From JABFXC01 sp045804265 (GTDB lineage Bacteria; Gemmatimonadota; Gemmatimonadetes; Gemmatimonadales; Gemmatimonadaceae), in NCBI GenBank assembly GCA_045804265.1, contig JBJMNK010000090.1:4919-68918 (forward strand): a stretch of 64,000 bases of DNA, read 5' to 3'. Of this stretch, positions 36,737-47,935 are shown piece by piece. Position 1 is the stretch's first letter. Every line of letters begins with the position of its first letter. The position numbers were made by a program, and so were the translations under genes. The notes below the pieces were generated by a model. It had not been told where the DNA came from. It saw only the letters and a program-made list of their open reading frames with translations, and ran no database searches.

Positions 36737-37770
36737 GTGCGAAAACCGTTGATTCTCGCCGGCGTGCTGCTGCTCGCCCACGTCGCGCTGCTCGCGATCC
36801 ATCCGAGCGGCGCTGCCCAACCCCCGGCGAGCGAGGGGCTCGACGTCGGCATCGTCTTCGACGTCGGCGGACGCGGCGACAAGTCGTTCAACGACGGCGC
36901 TTTCCTCGGCGGCGAACGCGCCGAAAAGGAGCTCGGTGCCCGCGTCCACTTCATCGAGCCGGGGGAGGGATCGGACCGTGAGGCAGGGCTGCGGCTGCTG
37001 GCCGCCGAGCACATGGACCTCGTCATCGGCGTCGGCTTCATCTTCACCGACGACCTGACCGCGCTGGCCAAGGAGTACCCTAACGTTCATTTCGCCGGGG
37101 TCGACTACGCGCTCGCGACCGACTCGACCGGCGCGGTCATTCCGCCGCCACCGAATCTCGCCGCGCTGAAGTTCCGCGAGGAGCAAGGATCGTTTCTCGT
37201 CGGCGCGCTGGCGGCGCTCGTCGGCAACTCGAAGCGGGTCGGCTTCGTCGGCGGGATGGATATCCCGCTCATCCACAAGTTCGAGGCGGGCTATCGCGCC
37301 GGCGTGAAGCAGGTCTGTCCCGACTGCACCGTCGTTGCGCAGTACGCCGGAGTCACGCCGGAAGCGTTCCGCAATCCGGGACGTGGCAAGGAGCTCGCGC
37401 TCGCGCAGTACCAGAGCGGAGTGAACATCATCTTTCACGCGTCGGGCTCGACGGGACTCGGAGTCTTCGAGGCGGCCCGTCAGACGGGGAAGCTGGCGAT
37501 CGGCGTGGACGCCGATCAGTACCAGGAAGCACCGGGCTCGATCCTGACGTCGATGGTGAAGGGAGTCGATGCATCGGTGTACGACGCGATCAAGCGCGTG
37601 AAGGACGGGACGTTCAGGGGCGGCGTCTACCAGTTCGGCCTCGCCGAGAACGGAGTGGGCTACGTGTACGACGAGCACAATCGCAAGCTGATCCCCGATT
37701 CGGTGCGGGCGCGGCTCGAGGAGTTGCGGCAGCAGATCATCGCCGGGAAGATCCATGTCCCGGACACGCG

Positions 37771-37774
<4 letters not shown>
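36737..37774 (+). CDS. BMP-family ABC transporter substrate-binding protein
   Basis: A 345-residue periplasmic or lipid-free binding protein of the BMP/PnrA family, which binds purine nucleosides in characterised members. A signal peptide (LILAGVLLLAHVALLAI) leads into GIVFDVGGRGDKSFND, the family N-terminal motif, then VGFVGGMDIPLI and a conserved HASGSTGLGVFEAA loop. GTG 36737 is selected for the signal peptide. First gene of a four-gene transporter operon; its stop overlaps the next start (ATGA). No lipobox Cys is present. Confidence 0.9.
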
Positions 37775-39371
<1,597 letters not shown>

Positions 39372-39375
<4 letters not shown>

Positions 39376-40490
39376 ACGAGACGCGCCGCGCGCAGCTGAT
39401 GGAGGCGCTGCTGCCCCCGGTGGTGGCGCTGCTGGTGGCGATCGTGGTCGGCGACTTCCTCATCCTGGCCTTCGGGCAGTCGCCGGCGGCCGTGTACAAG
39501 CTGCTGCTCGACGGGACGTGGGGGAACGCGTACGGGATCGGGCAGGTGCTGTACAAGGCGACGACGCTGACCTTCACCGGGCTGGCCGTCGCGTTAGGCA
39601 TCCGCGCCGGGCTGTTCAACATCGGTGGCGAAGGGCAGCTGGCGGCGGGGGGATTCGTCGCCGCGCTGATCGGGCTGGCGCTGCCGGTGGCGACGCCGGC
39701 GCTGATCGCAATCGTGCTCTGCACGATCGGCGCGGCGGCCGGCGGCGGCGTGGTCGGCGCGGTGCCGGGCTATCTCCGGGCGCGCTTCGGCGCGCATGAA
39801 GTGATCACGACGATCATGCTCAACTTCGTCGTGCTGGCGCTGCTGGGGTGGATCGTGTCGGCGCATCTGCACGTGCCCGAGTCGCTGCACACGCCCGAGA
39901 TCCACAGCGGCGCGGTGACGAGGCTGTCGGACATCATGCCGGTCTTCCACGGGTCGGCGGCGAACCTGACGATACTCGTCGCGCTGGCGACGGCGGCGGC
40001 GGTGAGCTGGTACCTGTTCAAGACGCGGCGCGGCTACGAGCTCCGCGCGGTCGGGCTGCAGCCTGACGCGGCGGAGTACGGCGGAGTGGACGTCGGCGGC
40101 GTGCGGTGGCGCGCGCTGGCGATCTCCGGTGCGCTGGCCGGGATCGGCGGGATCAACTTCGTCCTCGGCTACAAGCGCTACTACGAGGAAGGATTCGCGA
40201 CCGGCGCCGGATTCCTCGGCATCGCGGTCGCGCTGGTCGGTCGCAACAGCCCGTTAGGCATCGTCATCGCCGCGCTGCTGTTCGCGACGCTGTCGCAGGG
40301 CGGGCTGGCGGTGAACGCGCTGGTGCCGAAGCAGATGGTGGACGTGCTCCAGGCGGTGGTGATCCTGGCGGTGGCGACCGCGGTGCCCGCCGTCAGGCAG
40401 AGCATCCGCTCGAGCGCGAAGAGCATCACCCGCTCGCTGGCGCGGAAGCCGGCGCCGGGCGAGACGCCGGCGACGGAGGTCGGGCCGTGA
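39372..40490 (+). CDS. Nucleoside ABC transporter permease 1
   Basis: A 372-residue polytopic membrane protein of the BPD_transp_2 family (YufP/NupP-like). About nine hydrophobic helices and the motifs GLFNIGGEGQLAAGGF and AHEVITTIMLNFVVLALLGW are present. Starts inside the ATPase stop (ATGA) and overlaps the second permease start (GTGA). Confidence 0.92.
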
Positions 40491-41371
40491 TCGCGCTCGC
40501 CTTCCTCGCGCAGACGCTGCGCATTGCGATCCCGTACCTGTTCGCGGGTGCCGGCGGCGTGATGTCGGAGCGATCGGGGCTCATCGCCCTGACGCTCGAG
40601 GGCTACATGCTCGGCGGCGCTTTCGGCGCGGCCGTCGGGGCGCTGGCCACGGGGAGCCCGGTGTTCGGCGCGCTCGTGGGGATGATCTTCGGCGGGCTGC
40701 TCGCGCTGCTCTACGCCGTCTCGGCGCTCAAGTTCAGGGCGAACCAGGTCGTGACCGGCGTCGCGATCAACCTGCTCGTGGTCGGGCTGACGCGATTCTT
40801 CCTGCGGCTGCTCTACGACAGCTCGTCGAACTCGCCGCGCGTGCCGGGGTTCGGTCGCGCCGAGAGCGGGAGCGGGTTCGCCGCGCTCGCTCTCAATCCG
40901 CTGGTCTGGCTCGGACTCGTCTCGCTGGTGGCGATCGGCTGGCTGCTGGCGCGGACCGCATTCGGGCTGCGGGTGCGCGCGGTCGGCGAGCATCCGGAGG
41001 CGGCGGCCTCGGTCGGGGTCAACGTGGCGCGCACGCGCTACATCGCGGTGACGCTTAGCGGGATGCTCGCAGCGTTAGGCGGCGTCTACCTCGCGCTCGA
41101 CCAGCACCAGTTCACCGACCAGATGACTGCCGGGCGCGGCTTCATCGCGCTGGCGGCGACGATCTTCGGGCGGTGGGAGCCGAAGCGCGTGGCGATCGCC
41201 TGCCTGTTGTTCGCGGCGGCCGAGACGCTGCAGATCCAGCTGCAGGGCACTCAGGCGATCCCTTCGCAGTTCATCGAGATGATCCCGTACGTGCTGACGA
41301 TCGTCGCGCTGGCCGGCGTCGTCGGCAAGGCAGTGCAGCCGGCCGCGCTCGGCCGCGAAGAAGGCGCCTGA
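40487..41371 (+). CDS. Nucleoside ABC transporter permease 2
   Basis: A 294-residue membrane protein, the second BPD_transp_2 permease (YufQ/NupQ-like). It has GGVMSERSGLIALTLEGYML and FRANQVVTGVAINLL, the counterparts of motifs in permease 1. GTG 40487 overlaps the previous stop; the longer open frame from 40106 lies out of frame over permease 1 and is discarded. Completes an importer probably specific for nucleosides, which suits its place beside NAD synthesis genes. Confidence 0.92.
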   Translation: MIALAFLAQTLRIAIPYLFAGAGGVMSERSGLIALTLEGYMLGGAFGAAVGALATGSPVFGALVGMIFGGLLALLYAVSALKFRANQVVTGVAINLLVVGLTRFFLRLLYDSSSNSPRVPGFGRAESGSGFAALALNPLVWLGLVSLVAIGWLLARTAFGLRVRAVGEHPEAAASVGVNVARTRYIAVTLSGMLAALGGVYLALDQHQFTDQMTAGRGFIALAATIFGRWEPKRVAIACLLFAAAETLQIQLQGTQAIPSQFIEMIPYVLTIVALAGVVGKAVQPAALGREEGA

Positions 41372-41425
41372 CGGCGGTCGGGCCTGGTGTTCCCGTAGCG
41401 TAGCGTCACAGTCGGTGGAGAACCG

Positions 41426-42709
41426 GTGGGCAAGCTTCTCGTTCTGATCGTCACGGCGATGCTGGACATGGTGGGTGTCCTCATCGTGATCCCGCTGCTC
41501 CCGTTCTATGCGACGAAGCTTGGCGCGTCGCCGCTGATGTACACGGTCCTCGTGTCGGCGTTCTCGGTCGCGGCGCTGGTGAGCGCGCCGGTGTGGGGGC
41601 GATTCTCCGATCGTTACGGGCGGCGTCCGGCGCTGCTGGTCGCGCTGTTCGCGAGCGCGGTGGCGTACGTCATCTTCGCCTACGCCGGCTCGATCTGGAT
41701 GCTCTTCCTCTCGCGCATCGTGCAGGGCGCTGGCGGCGGCACCGTCGGCGTGATCCAGGCGTACGTCTCCGATGCGACCGAGCCGAAGAATCGCGCGCGG
41801 AGCCTTGGCTGGCTCTCGGCGGCGACCAACGTCGGCGTCACGATCGGGCCGCTGTTAGGCAGCTGGGCGCTGCGCGCCGGACGCCACCCGATCTCGATCG
41901 GGCACTGGTCGGTGCTGCTGGCGGAAAAGGCGCCGGGGCTGCTGGCGGCGACGCTCTGTCTGCTCAACATGCTGTTCGCCTACATCTATCTGCGCGAATC
42001 GCGAGTGGTCAGTGGATCGGCGGCCGACAAGCCGCGCATCGCCGGCCGGTCCTGGTCGGCGGTGATGAGCGTGATCACGAACCCCGGGATCCCCTCGTCG
42101 CGACTGATCTGGATCTACGCGATCAGCATCGGGGCGTTCATGGGCATGAACGCGATCCTCGCCCTGTACCTGGCGCGCTCGTTCGGGGTGACGGCGGAGA
42201 ACATCGGCTACTTCTTCGCCTTCGTGGGCTCGATCTCGGTGGTGACGCGGGCCGTGTTCCTCGGGCCGGCGGTGGACCGTTATGGCGAGGCACGGCTGTC
42301 GCGGATCGGCATCATCCTGCTCACGACCGGGCTGGTGCTCATCCCGTTGGCGCACAACATCCCGCTGCTGGCCGGAGCGGTGGCGCTCATACCGTTAGGC
42401 ACGGCGTTCACCTTCCCGTGCGTCACGGCGCTGCTGTCGCGGGTGATCTCGCAGCAGGAGCGCGGGCTCTACATGGGCACGCAACAGACCTGGGGCGGGA
42501 TCACGCGCGTCATCTTCCCGCTGATCGCCGGCTGGGCGTTCCAGGCGATCGGCATCAGCGCGCCGTTCTGGATCTGCGCCGCGTTCGTGGCCGCGACGCT
42601 GCTGCTCGGCCGGGGGATGGACAACTTCGCCCGCGACGCCGAGCGTCCGGTCGTGAGCGAGGTGGCGCTGCCGGAGGCGAGTGCGGCGGTGGTGACCGAC
42701 AAGCGGTGA
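41426..42709 (+). CDS. MFS transporter (TCR/Tet-like)
   Basis: A 427-residue, 12-helix major facilitator. The loop 2-3 signature GRFSDRYGRRPALL, a second-half counterpart GPAVDRYGEARLS and the motif C-like GPLLGSWALRAG identify a drug:H+ antiporter-type exporter. Substrate unknown. GTG start with GGTGGAG upstream. It follows the transporter operon by 54 bp but is not obviously coupled to it. Confidence 0.85.
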   Translation: MGKLLVLIVTAMLDMVGVLIVIPLLPFYATKLGASPLMYTVLVSAFSVAALVSAPVWGRFSDRYGRRPALLVALFASAVAYVIFAYAGSIWMLFLSRIVQGAGGGTVGVIQAYVSDATEPKNRARSLGWLSAATNVGVTIGPLLGSWALRAGRHPISIGHWSVLLAEKAPGLLAATLCLLNMLFAYIYLRESRVVSGSAADKPRIAGRSWSAVMSVITNPGIPSSRLIWIYAISIGAFMGMNAILALYLARSFGVTAENIGYFFAFVGSISVVTRAVFLGPAVDRYGEARLSRIGIILLTTGLVLIPLAHNIPLLAGAVALIPLGTAFTFPCVTALLSRVISQQERGLYMGTQQTWGGITRVIFPLIAGWAFQAIGISAPFWICAAFVAATLLLGRGMDNFARDAERPVVSEVALPEASAAVVTDKR

Positions 42710-42741
42710 GCGGCGGGGCTGACCGCTGAGCAACGACACGC

Positions 42742-44475
42742 CTAACGTTTTTCGCTGTTCATCGCCGTGGCGCCCAGCAGCTCGCCGACCCGGCCGATCA
42801 GCGAGTCCGGGGTGAAGGGCTTCTGCAGGAAGGCCACGCGGTCGGTCTCGTTCTGGAAGGCACCGACGTCGCGATCGCTGTAGCCGGACATCAGCAGCAC
42901 GTTCAGCGCGGGGCGGCGGGCCCGGAGGCGCTTCGCCAGGTCGATCCCGCCGGTGCCGGGGAGGACCATGTCCGACACGAGCAGGGCGATCTCGCTACCG
43001 TTGCTGGCGAACACGGTCTCGGCTTCGGCGGCGTTCGAGGCGACGTAGACCGTGTACCCCTCACGGCGGAGAATGCGCATCGCCAATGCGCGGACCGACT
43101 CCTCGTCCTCGACCAGCAGGATCGTCGCACGCGAACGCGACGCGATCACGCCGGCCGGGCTGGCGCGGCGCGTCGCCGGCGCCTCGCGATAGCGCGGAAG
43201 GAGGATGCGGAACGTCGTCCCCCTGCCTAACGTCGTCTCGACCTCGACGTCGCCGCCGCTCTGCTTGACGATGCCGTACACAGTCGACAATCCGAGCCCC
43301 GTTCCCTTCCCCTGTTCCTTGGTCGTGTAGAACGGCTCGAAGATGTGCGGCATCGCATCGGGCGCGATGCCGACACCCTCGTCGATCACCTCGAGCCCGA
43401 CCAGCGGATCGCCCTCAGGCTGCGCGACGTTCCGCGTCCGCAGGACGATCTTCCCCCCGCGCGGCATCGCGTCGCGCGCGTTGACGACGAGGTTCATCAG
43501 CACCTGCTCGACCTGGCCGTGGTCGGCGCGGACGAAGCCCAGCTCCGGGTCGAGCTCCGTCTCCATCGCGACGTCCTCACCGAGGACGCGGCGCAGCATC
43601 TTCTCCATCTCGCTGACGATCGCGTTCAGGTCGAGCATCGTCGGTTGCAGGATCTGCTTGCGGCTGAAGGCGAGGAGCTGGCGCGTCAATGCGGCCGCGC
43701 GCTGCGCCGCGCGGCGGATCTCCTCGACGTCGGAGCGGCGGCGGTCGTCCTTCGGCAGGTCGAGCAGGAGCAGCTCGCTGCTGCTGGACATCACCGTCAG
43801 CAGGTTGTTGAAGTCATGGGCGATCCCGCCGGCGAGGCGGCCGACCGCCTCCATCTTCTGCGCCTGGCGAAACTGCTCCTCGAGGTTCTTCCGCTCGCTG
43901 ACCTCGAGCATCAGCGCGCCGACGCCCAGCACCGCGCCGCTGGCCATGCGCACCGGATAGAAGCTGGCGAGCCAGTGGCGCTTCGCCCGGTGGATGCCGC
44001 TGCCGTCAGGCAGGCCGTCGAGCGAGAGCTCGACGTCGCGGAGTCCCGCGTCATCGCGCAGCACGAGCTCGAGCGGCGGAACGAGCGCCGTCGCCAGCGC
44101 CGGCGAGAGGTCGCCTAACGTTTCACCGACGTGGTCGATCGGCGCGTGCCCTGTCAGCTCGGCGAAGGCGCGGTTGATTCGGATCAGCCGCAGGTCGCGG
44201 TCGTAGAGCGCGAACGCCACCGGGGAGCTGTCGAGCACCGTGTCGAGGATCGCCAGCACCTCTTCCTTGCGGTGGACCGCGGCCTCGGCGCTCTCGCGCG
44301 CGTGATGCGCCTCGGCGTTCGCCTCGACCAGCTCGATGTTCGCCAGCTGGAGCTCGATGCGCAGCGCCTCCGAGCGGCGCCAGGCGCGGCGGAGCGAGAC
44401 GACGACCAGCGCGGCGGCGAAGAGGAGAAGCCCGCCGACGACGACCGGCGCCTGCCACGTGCCCACGCCTGCCAC
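42742..44475 (-). CDS. Hybrid histidine kinase (TM-PAS-HisKA-HATPase-REC)
   Basis: A 577-residue sensor: one membrane helix (about 11-29), a coiled coil, a PAS domain (about 75-195), HisKA with His220 in GGIAHDFNNLL, HATPase with N box LMNLVVNARDAM and G boxes DEGVGIAP and GTGLGLSTVYGIV, then a C-terminal receiver (VEDEE, LLVSDMVLPG, Lys in LQKPF). The periplasmic part is minimal, so sensing is probably by the PAS domain. It starts with GTG 3 bp after the ANTAR regulator stop. Its own TAG stop is part of a CGTTAGGC octamer. Confidence 0.92.
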   Translation of the reverse strand: MAGVGTWQAPVVVGGLLLFAAALVVVSLRRAWRRSEALRIELQLANIELVEANAEAHHARESAEAAVHRKEEVLAILDTVLDSSPVAFALYDRDLRLIRINRAFAELTGHAPIDHVGETLGDLSPALATALVPPLELVLRDDAGLRDVELSLDGLPDGSGIHRAKRHWLASFYPVRMASGAVLGVGALMLEVSERKNLEEQFRQAQKMEAVGRLAGGIAHDFNNLLTVMSSSSELLLLDLPKDDRRRSDVEEIRRAAQRAAALTRQLLAFSRKQILQPTMLDLNAIVSEMEKMLRRVLGEDVAMETELDPELGFVRADHGQVEQVLMNLVVNARDAMPRGGKIVLRTRNVAQPEGDPLVGLEVIDEGVGIAPDAMPHIFEPFYTTKEQGKGTGLGLSTVYGIVKQSGGDVEVETTLGRGTTFRILLPRYREAPATRRASPAGVIASRSRATILLVEDEESVRALAMRILRREGYTVYVASNAAEAETVFASNGSEIALLVSDMVLPGTGGIDLAKRLRARRPALNVLLMSGYSDRDVGAFQNETDRVAFLQKPFTPDSLIGRVGELLGATAMNSEKR

Positions 44476-44478
44476 CCG

Positions 44479-45108
44479 CTATTTCTTCGGCGGGGTCGAA
44501 GGCGCCGCGTTAGGCTCGCTGTCGAGAACCGCTTTCGCGATCTCGACCATCGGCACCGAGCGATCCTGGCTGGTGCGCTGAAGGATGCGATACGCTTCCT
44601 GCTCCGACGATCCGGTCCGCCGCATCAGGATCCCCTTCGCGCGCTCGATGGTCTTCCGGTTCTCGAGCTGCTGCTTCGCGTCCTGCGCTTCGCTGCGCGC
44701 GGTGAGCAGCTCCTTGGCGCGCATCGCGGCGAGGCGGATCGTCGAGTCGAGCATCTTCGGCGGCGTCGGCTTCGGCAGGAACGCGATCGCCGACGTGGCG
44801 GTGATGTCGTGCTCGGAGAGCGTGATCGTCTGGTCGCCGCTGAAGAGCACCACCGCCGCGCCGGGCACGCTGCGGCGGATCTCCTCGGCTGCCTCGAGCC
44901 CCGAGCCGCCGGGCATGTGCACGTCGAGCAGGACGACGTCGGGCTTCACCTCGCTCGCGCGCGCGATTGCCTCACGTCCATTGCTGACGTGCGCGACCAC
45001 GGTATGACCCAATGCGGCCAGCAAGTCGACGAGCAGTGAGCGTGCGTTGTCGTCGTCTTCCGCGAGGAGGATGCGGATCGGGCCTGTTGCGGCTGCGGTA
45101 TCGGGCAT
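44479..45108 (-). CDS. Response regulator with ANTAR RNA-binding output domain
   Basis: A 209-residue protein. The receiver (1-125) has AEDDD, phospho-acceptor in LLDVHMPGGSG and LPKPTPP. A helical linker leads to the ANTAR domain (about 140-195; NRKTIERAKGILMRR, AYRILQRTSQDRS), which binds paired hairpins in nascent mRNA and blocks termination. It sits between two hybrid kinases that could phosphorylate it. ATG 45108 is used; the 27-residue upstream extension is low-quality. Confidence 0.88.
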   Translation of the reverse strand: MPDTAAATGPIRILLAEDDDNARSLLVDLLAALGHTVVAHVSNGREAIARASEVKPDVVLLDVHMPGGSGLEAAEEIRRSVPGAAVVLFSGDQTITLSEHDITATSAIAFLPKPTPPKMLDSTIRLAAMRAKELLTARSEAQDAKQQLENRKTIERAKGILMRRTGSSEQEAYRILQRTSQDRSVPMVEIAKAVLDSEPNAAPSTPPKK

Positions 45109-45175
45109 GAATCGAAGAAGCCGTGGTCGTGATGTCGCCGGCGCGAGTGCGTCCCCGCGCGCAGGTGCTTGGAGC

Positions 45176-47215
45176 TTACTCGGCTGCAACCACGAGCGAC
45201 AGGAGTTCGCGCGCGGCGACGGGTTTGCGAAGGGTAAAATCCGCGCTCGACAGCGACGCGGTCCGTATTTCCCACCCGGTCACCACCCCGATCCGGAGTG
45301 CGGGATACGCGGCCCTCGCCGACTCGACGAGCTCCCACCCGTTGCCATCGGGGAGCCCGATGTCGGTGATGAGGACGCCGTAACGCGCCCCGAGCGTGCC
45401 GAGTTTCTCGAGCGCTTCGCTCATCGTGCTCACCGCGTCCACGGTGTGGCCGTCGGACTCGAGCAGCGCCTGCATGAAGTCGCGTCCATCGTCGTTGTCC
45501 TCGACGATCAGGATGCGCTTCGGCGTCTTCGGCCGCGCGCTGCTCGCTGCTGGCGGCTGGACGTCGCGCGCGGTCGCGAGCGGGAAGCAGAGACGAACCG
45601 TCGTCCCTGCACCCGGCGCCGACTCGATCTCCGCCTGACCACGGTGGCGCTTCACGATGCCGTACACCTCGGAGAGGCCGAGGCCAGTGCCTCGCCGCCC
45701 CTTCGTCGTGAAGAACGGGTCGAAGGCGCGCTCGCGAACTTCTTCGGTCATCCCGGTGCCGGTGTCGTTGACGTCGATGCACGCCATGTCACCGCGCACC
45801 GCGGTCGTGATGCCGAGCGTGCCGCCACCGGTGAGCGCGTCGAGCGCGTTCTGGACGAGATTCATCAGCGCCTCACGGATCTCGCCGCTGATCCCACGCA
45901 GCGTGACACTCGTCGCGAGCGCGCGCTCGAGGGTGATCGGCGCGCCCCGCGCGCGCTCGGCCCAGAGCGGCTGCGTCATCGCGATCACTTCGTCGGCCAT
46001 CGCCGAGAGGTCGACCAGCTCCTCGCGCTCGCCCTGCAGCGGCTCCTGGCGGATGAAGCGCCCGACGCGCGCCGCGGTCGCGGCGCCGGTCTCGGCCGCC
46101 TTGGCGATGCGCTGCGCGTAGTCGCGCACCGCGTCCGGGTTCGTCGCGTTCGCCTCGAGCAGATAGGCTGCGGCCATGATCGGGTTGAGCGCGTTGTTGA
46201 CGTCGTGCATGACGCCCGCCGCGAGCTGGCCGACGGCCGTGAGGCGGCGCTCGCGCGCGCGCTCTTCCTGCAGCTCGAGCAGCTCCTGCGAACGCGCCTC
46301 GACCATTCGCTCGAGACGCTCTGCTTCCGTCGAGACCCGCTCGTACAGCTCGGCGGTGCGGCGCACCTGCTCCTCGAGCTGGCGCGAGAGGCGCGTTCGC
46401 TCGGTCACGTCGCGCTCGACGGTGACCGCGCCGCGGATCTTTCCCGATTCGTCGCGGAGCGGGTTCGAGTTCACCTCGACCACGGCCGCCCCGGGCTCGC
46501 CCTCGCCGCGGCGGACGGCGAGGCTTTCGCCGCGGACGCGCTCGCCGCCTAACGCTCGGGCAGTCGGGTGCTCGTGGACGAAGAGGCTGACCCCGTCGAT
46601 CGTGCGCGGCCGGTCGAGGCGCCAGAGATCCTCGAGCGCCTCGGGGCGCGCGGTGCCGTGCTCGAGCGCCGCCTGCGCGTTCGAGCGGGTGATCTTCCCG
46701 TCGGCGTCGAAGACGCGGACGGAGTCCGGGATGACGTCGAAGATCGTCTCGAGCTGGGCGATGCTGCGGGCGAGGTCCGCGCGCAGCTGTTCGCGGTCGG
46801 TGACGTCGGTGCCGACGAAGAGCAACCCGCCCTCGTTCCCCGGCGCCGCGCTCGCCGGCGCGACCGCGGTGAACATCACGTCGATCATCCGCTCGGCGCC
46901 TACACGCGGGCGGAACGCGACGCGGTGCGGCGTCATCCGCGTCCCGCTGACGACGCCGTCGATCAGGTCGTCGAGATCGGCGAGCGCGTTCGGGAACGAG
47001 TCGTAGACCGAGCGACCGAGGGCGCCGACGGTGTCGGTGCCGGTGAGGTCGCGATAACGCTGGTTCGCGCGGAGCAGGCGGAGCTCCTCGTCGAAGAGCG
47101 CGACCGCGAGCGGGACGTGCTCGAGCACCGAGTCGAGGCGCGTGAGCTGCGCGCTCAACCGATGATCTTCACCCGGCGACAGGTCGTCGTGGAGCGCGTC
47201 TCTCACAGCAGCCAT
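45176..47215 (-). CDS. Soluble hybrid histidine kinase (PAS-PAS-HisKA-HATPase-REC)
   Basis: A 679-residue cytoplasmic sensor: PAS 1 (about 25-145), PAS 2 (150-280), a coiled coil, HisKA with His337 in AGVMHDVNNALNP, HATPase (LMNLVQNALDAL, GTGLGLSEVYGIV) and a C-terminal receiver (VEDND, LITDIGLPDG, LRKPV). No membrane helix. ATG 47215 gives a plausible start of the first PAS domain; the longer open frame is Arg-rich noise. First gene of a kinase - ANTAR regulator - kinase cluster. Confidence 0.9.
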   Translation of the reverse strand: MAAVRDALHDDLSPGEDHRLSAQLTRLDSVLEHVPLAVALFDEELRLLRANQRYRDLTGTDTVGALGRSVYDSFPNALADLDDLIDGVVSGTRMTPHRVAFRPRVGAERMIDVMFTAVAPASAAPGNEGGLLFVGTDVTDREQLRADLARSIAQLETIFDVIPDSVRVFDADGKITRSNAQAALEHGTARPEALEDLWRLDRPRTIDGVSLFVHEHPTARALGGERVRGESLAVRRGEGEPGAAVVEVNSNPLRDESGKIRGAVTVERDVTERTRLSRQLEEQVRRTAELYERVSTEAERLERMVEARSQELLELQEERARERRLTAVGQLAAGVMHDVNNALNPIMAAAYLLEANATNPDAVRDYAQRIAKAAETGAATAARVGRFIRQEPLQGEREELVDLSAMADEVIAMTQPLWAERARGAPITLERALATSVTLRGISGEIREALMNLVQNALDALTGGGTLGITTAVRGDMACIDVNDTGTGMTEEVRERAFDPFFTTKGRRGTGLGLSEVYGIVKRHRGQAEIESAPGAGTTVRLCFPLATARDVQPPAASSARPKTPKRILIVEDNDDGRDFMQALLESDGHTVDAVSTMSEALEKLGTLGARYGVLITDIGLPDGNGWELVESARAAYPALRIGVVTGWEIRTASLSSADFTLRKPVAARELLSLVVAAE

Positions 47216-47390
47216 GCATCCTGTGCGCTCAAGGTCGCTCCGCGGGGAGCGGGGCGGGGGAAGGGTCGGCCAGCGTCGGCGCCGGACGAAACCCGGGTGG
47301 CTTCGACAATAGACTCCGGCAGAAGACGCGTCAATGACGGCTGGTGTTACGCGGCGGCGCGTGCGCCGCCGCGCTGCTTCCGAGCGAATC

Positions 47391-47843
47391 TCAGGCGGCC
47401 GCAGCCTGATGAAGCTGATGGGACGAGGGCTTCCGGATCTCCTCGAGCACACCGTGCAGGTCGGATACGACCCAGCGCTCCATCAGCTTGCCGCCCTCGA
47501 CCCGATAGATCGCGATGCCCTTGAGGACGATGGGTCGGCCAGTCGGGGCGATGCCACGGAAGTCACCCTTGTGCGTCCCGAGAAGCCTCCACCGTACGAC
47601 CACCCTGTCGCCTTCAGCAATCATATCATCGACGGCGTAGCGGGCGTCGGGCAACGCTGACCGTATCGCCGAATAGAAATTCCGGAATCCCTCGGGCCCG
47701 GTCGGTCCACCTTCCGGCCAGTCGTGGGAGATGAACCGGGGTGAGACGACTTCATCGACCAGTGCCATTTTCCAGTCGACGTAAACTTCCTTGTAGAATC
47801 GGCGAACGAGCTTCTTGTTCGCGGCTGCGATGTCGGCGGTCAT
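47391..47843 (-). CDS. SnoaL-like ester cyclase family protein
   Basis: A 150-residue NTF2/SnoaL-fold protein (NKKLVRRFYKEVYVDWKMAL; HDWPEGGPTGPEGF; DDMIAEGDRVVVRW). Such proteins bind or cyclise small polyketide-like ligands, but in this context a ligand-sensing or detoxifying role is equally possible. It lies downstream of the ECF sigma gene, which itself ends in a SnoaL domain, and has the same candidate ECF promoter. Confidence 0.85.
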   Translation of the reverse strand: MTADIAAANKKLVRRFYKEVYVDWKMALVDEVVSPRFISHDWPEGGPTGPEGFRNFYSAIRSALPDARYAVDDMIAEGDRVVVRWRLLGTHKGDFRGIAPTGRPIVLKGIAIYRVEGGKLMERWVVSDLHGVLEEIRKPSSHQLHQAAAA

Positions 47844-47895
47844 TTCTCGTCCCTGCGGTTTGGGTTCATCATGCGATTCGGAGTTAGCATCGTGA

Positions 47896-47922
47896 TGACA
47901 ACCCGGCGCCGGAAAATGTGAC
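47896..47922 (-). promoter_or_regulatory. ECF-type promoter of the SnoaL-like gene
   Basis: On the minus strand GTCACA (47922-47917), 17 nt, GTCAT (47899-47895). Same sequence and spacing as the two promoters at 48841-48901. The predicted leader to the ATG at 47843 is about 45-50 nt. Resembles the TGTCACA -35 element reported for ECF41-type sigma factors. Confidence 0.6.
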
Positions 47923-47935
47923 GGGCAATCCCGCT

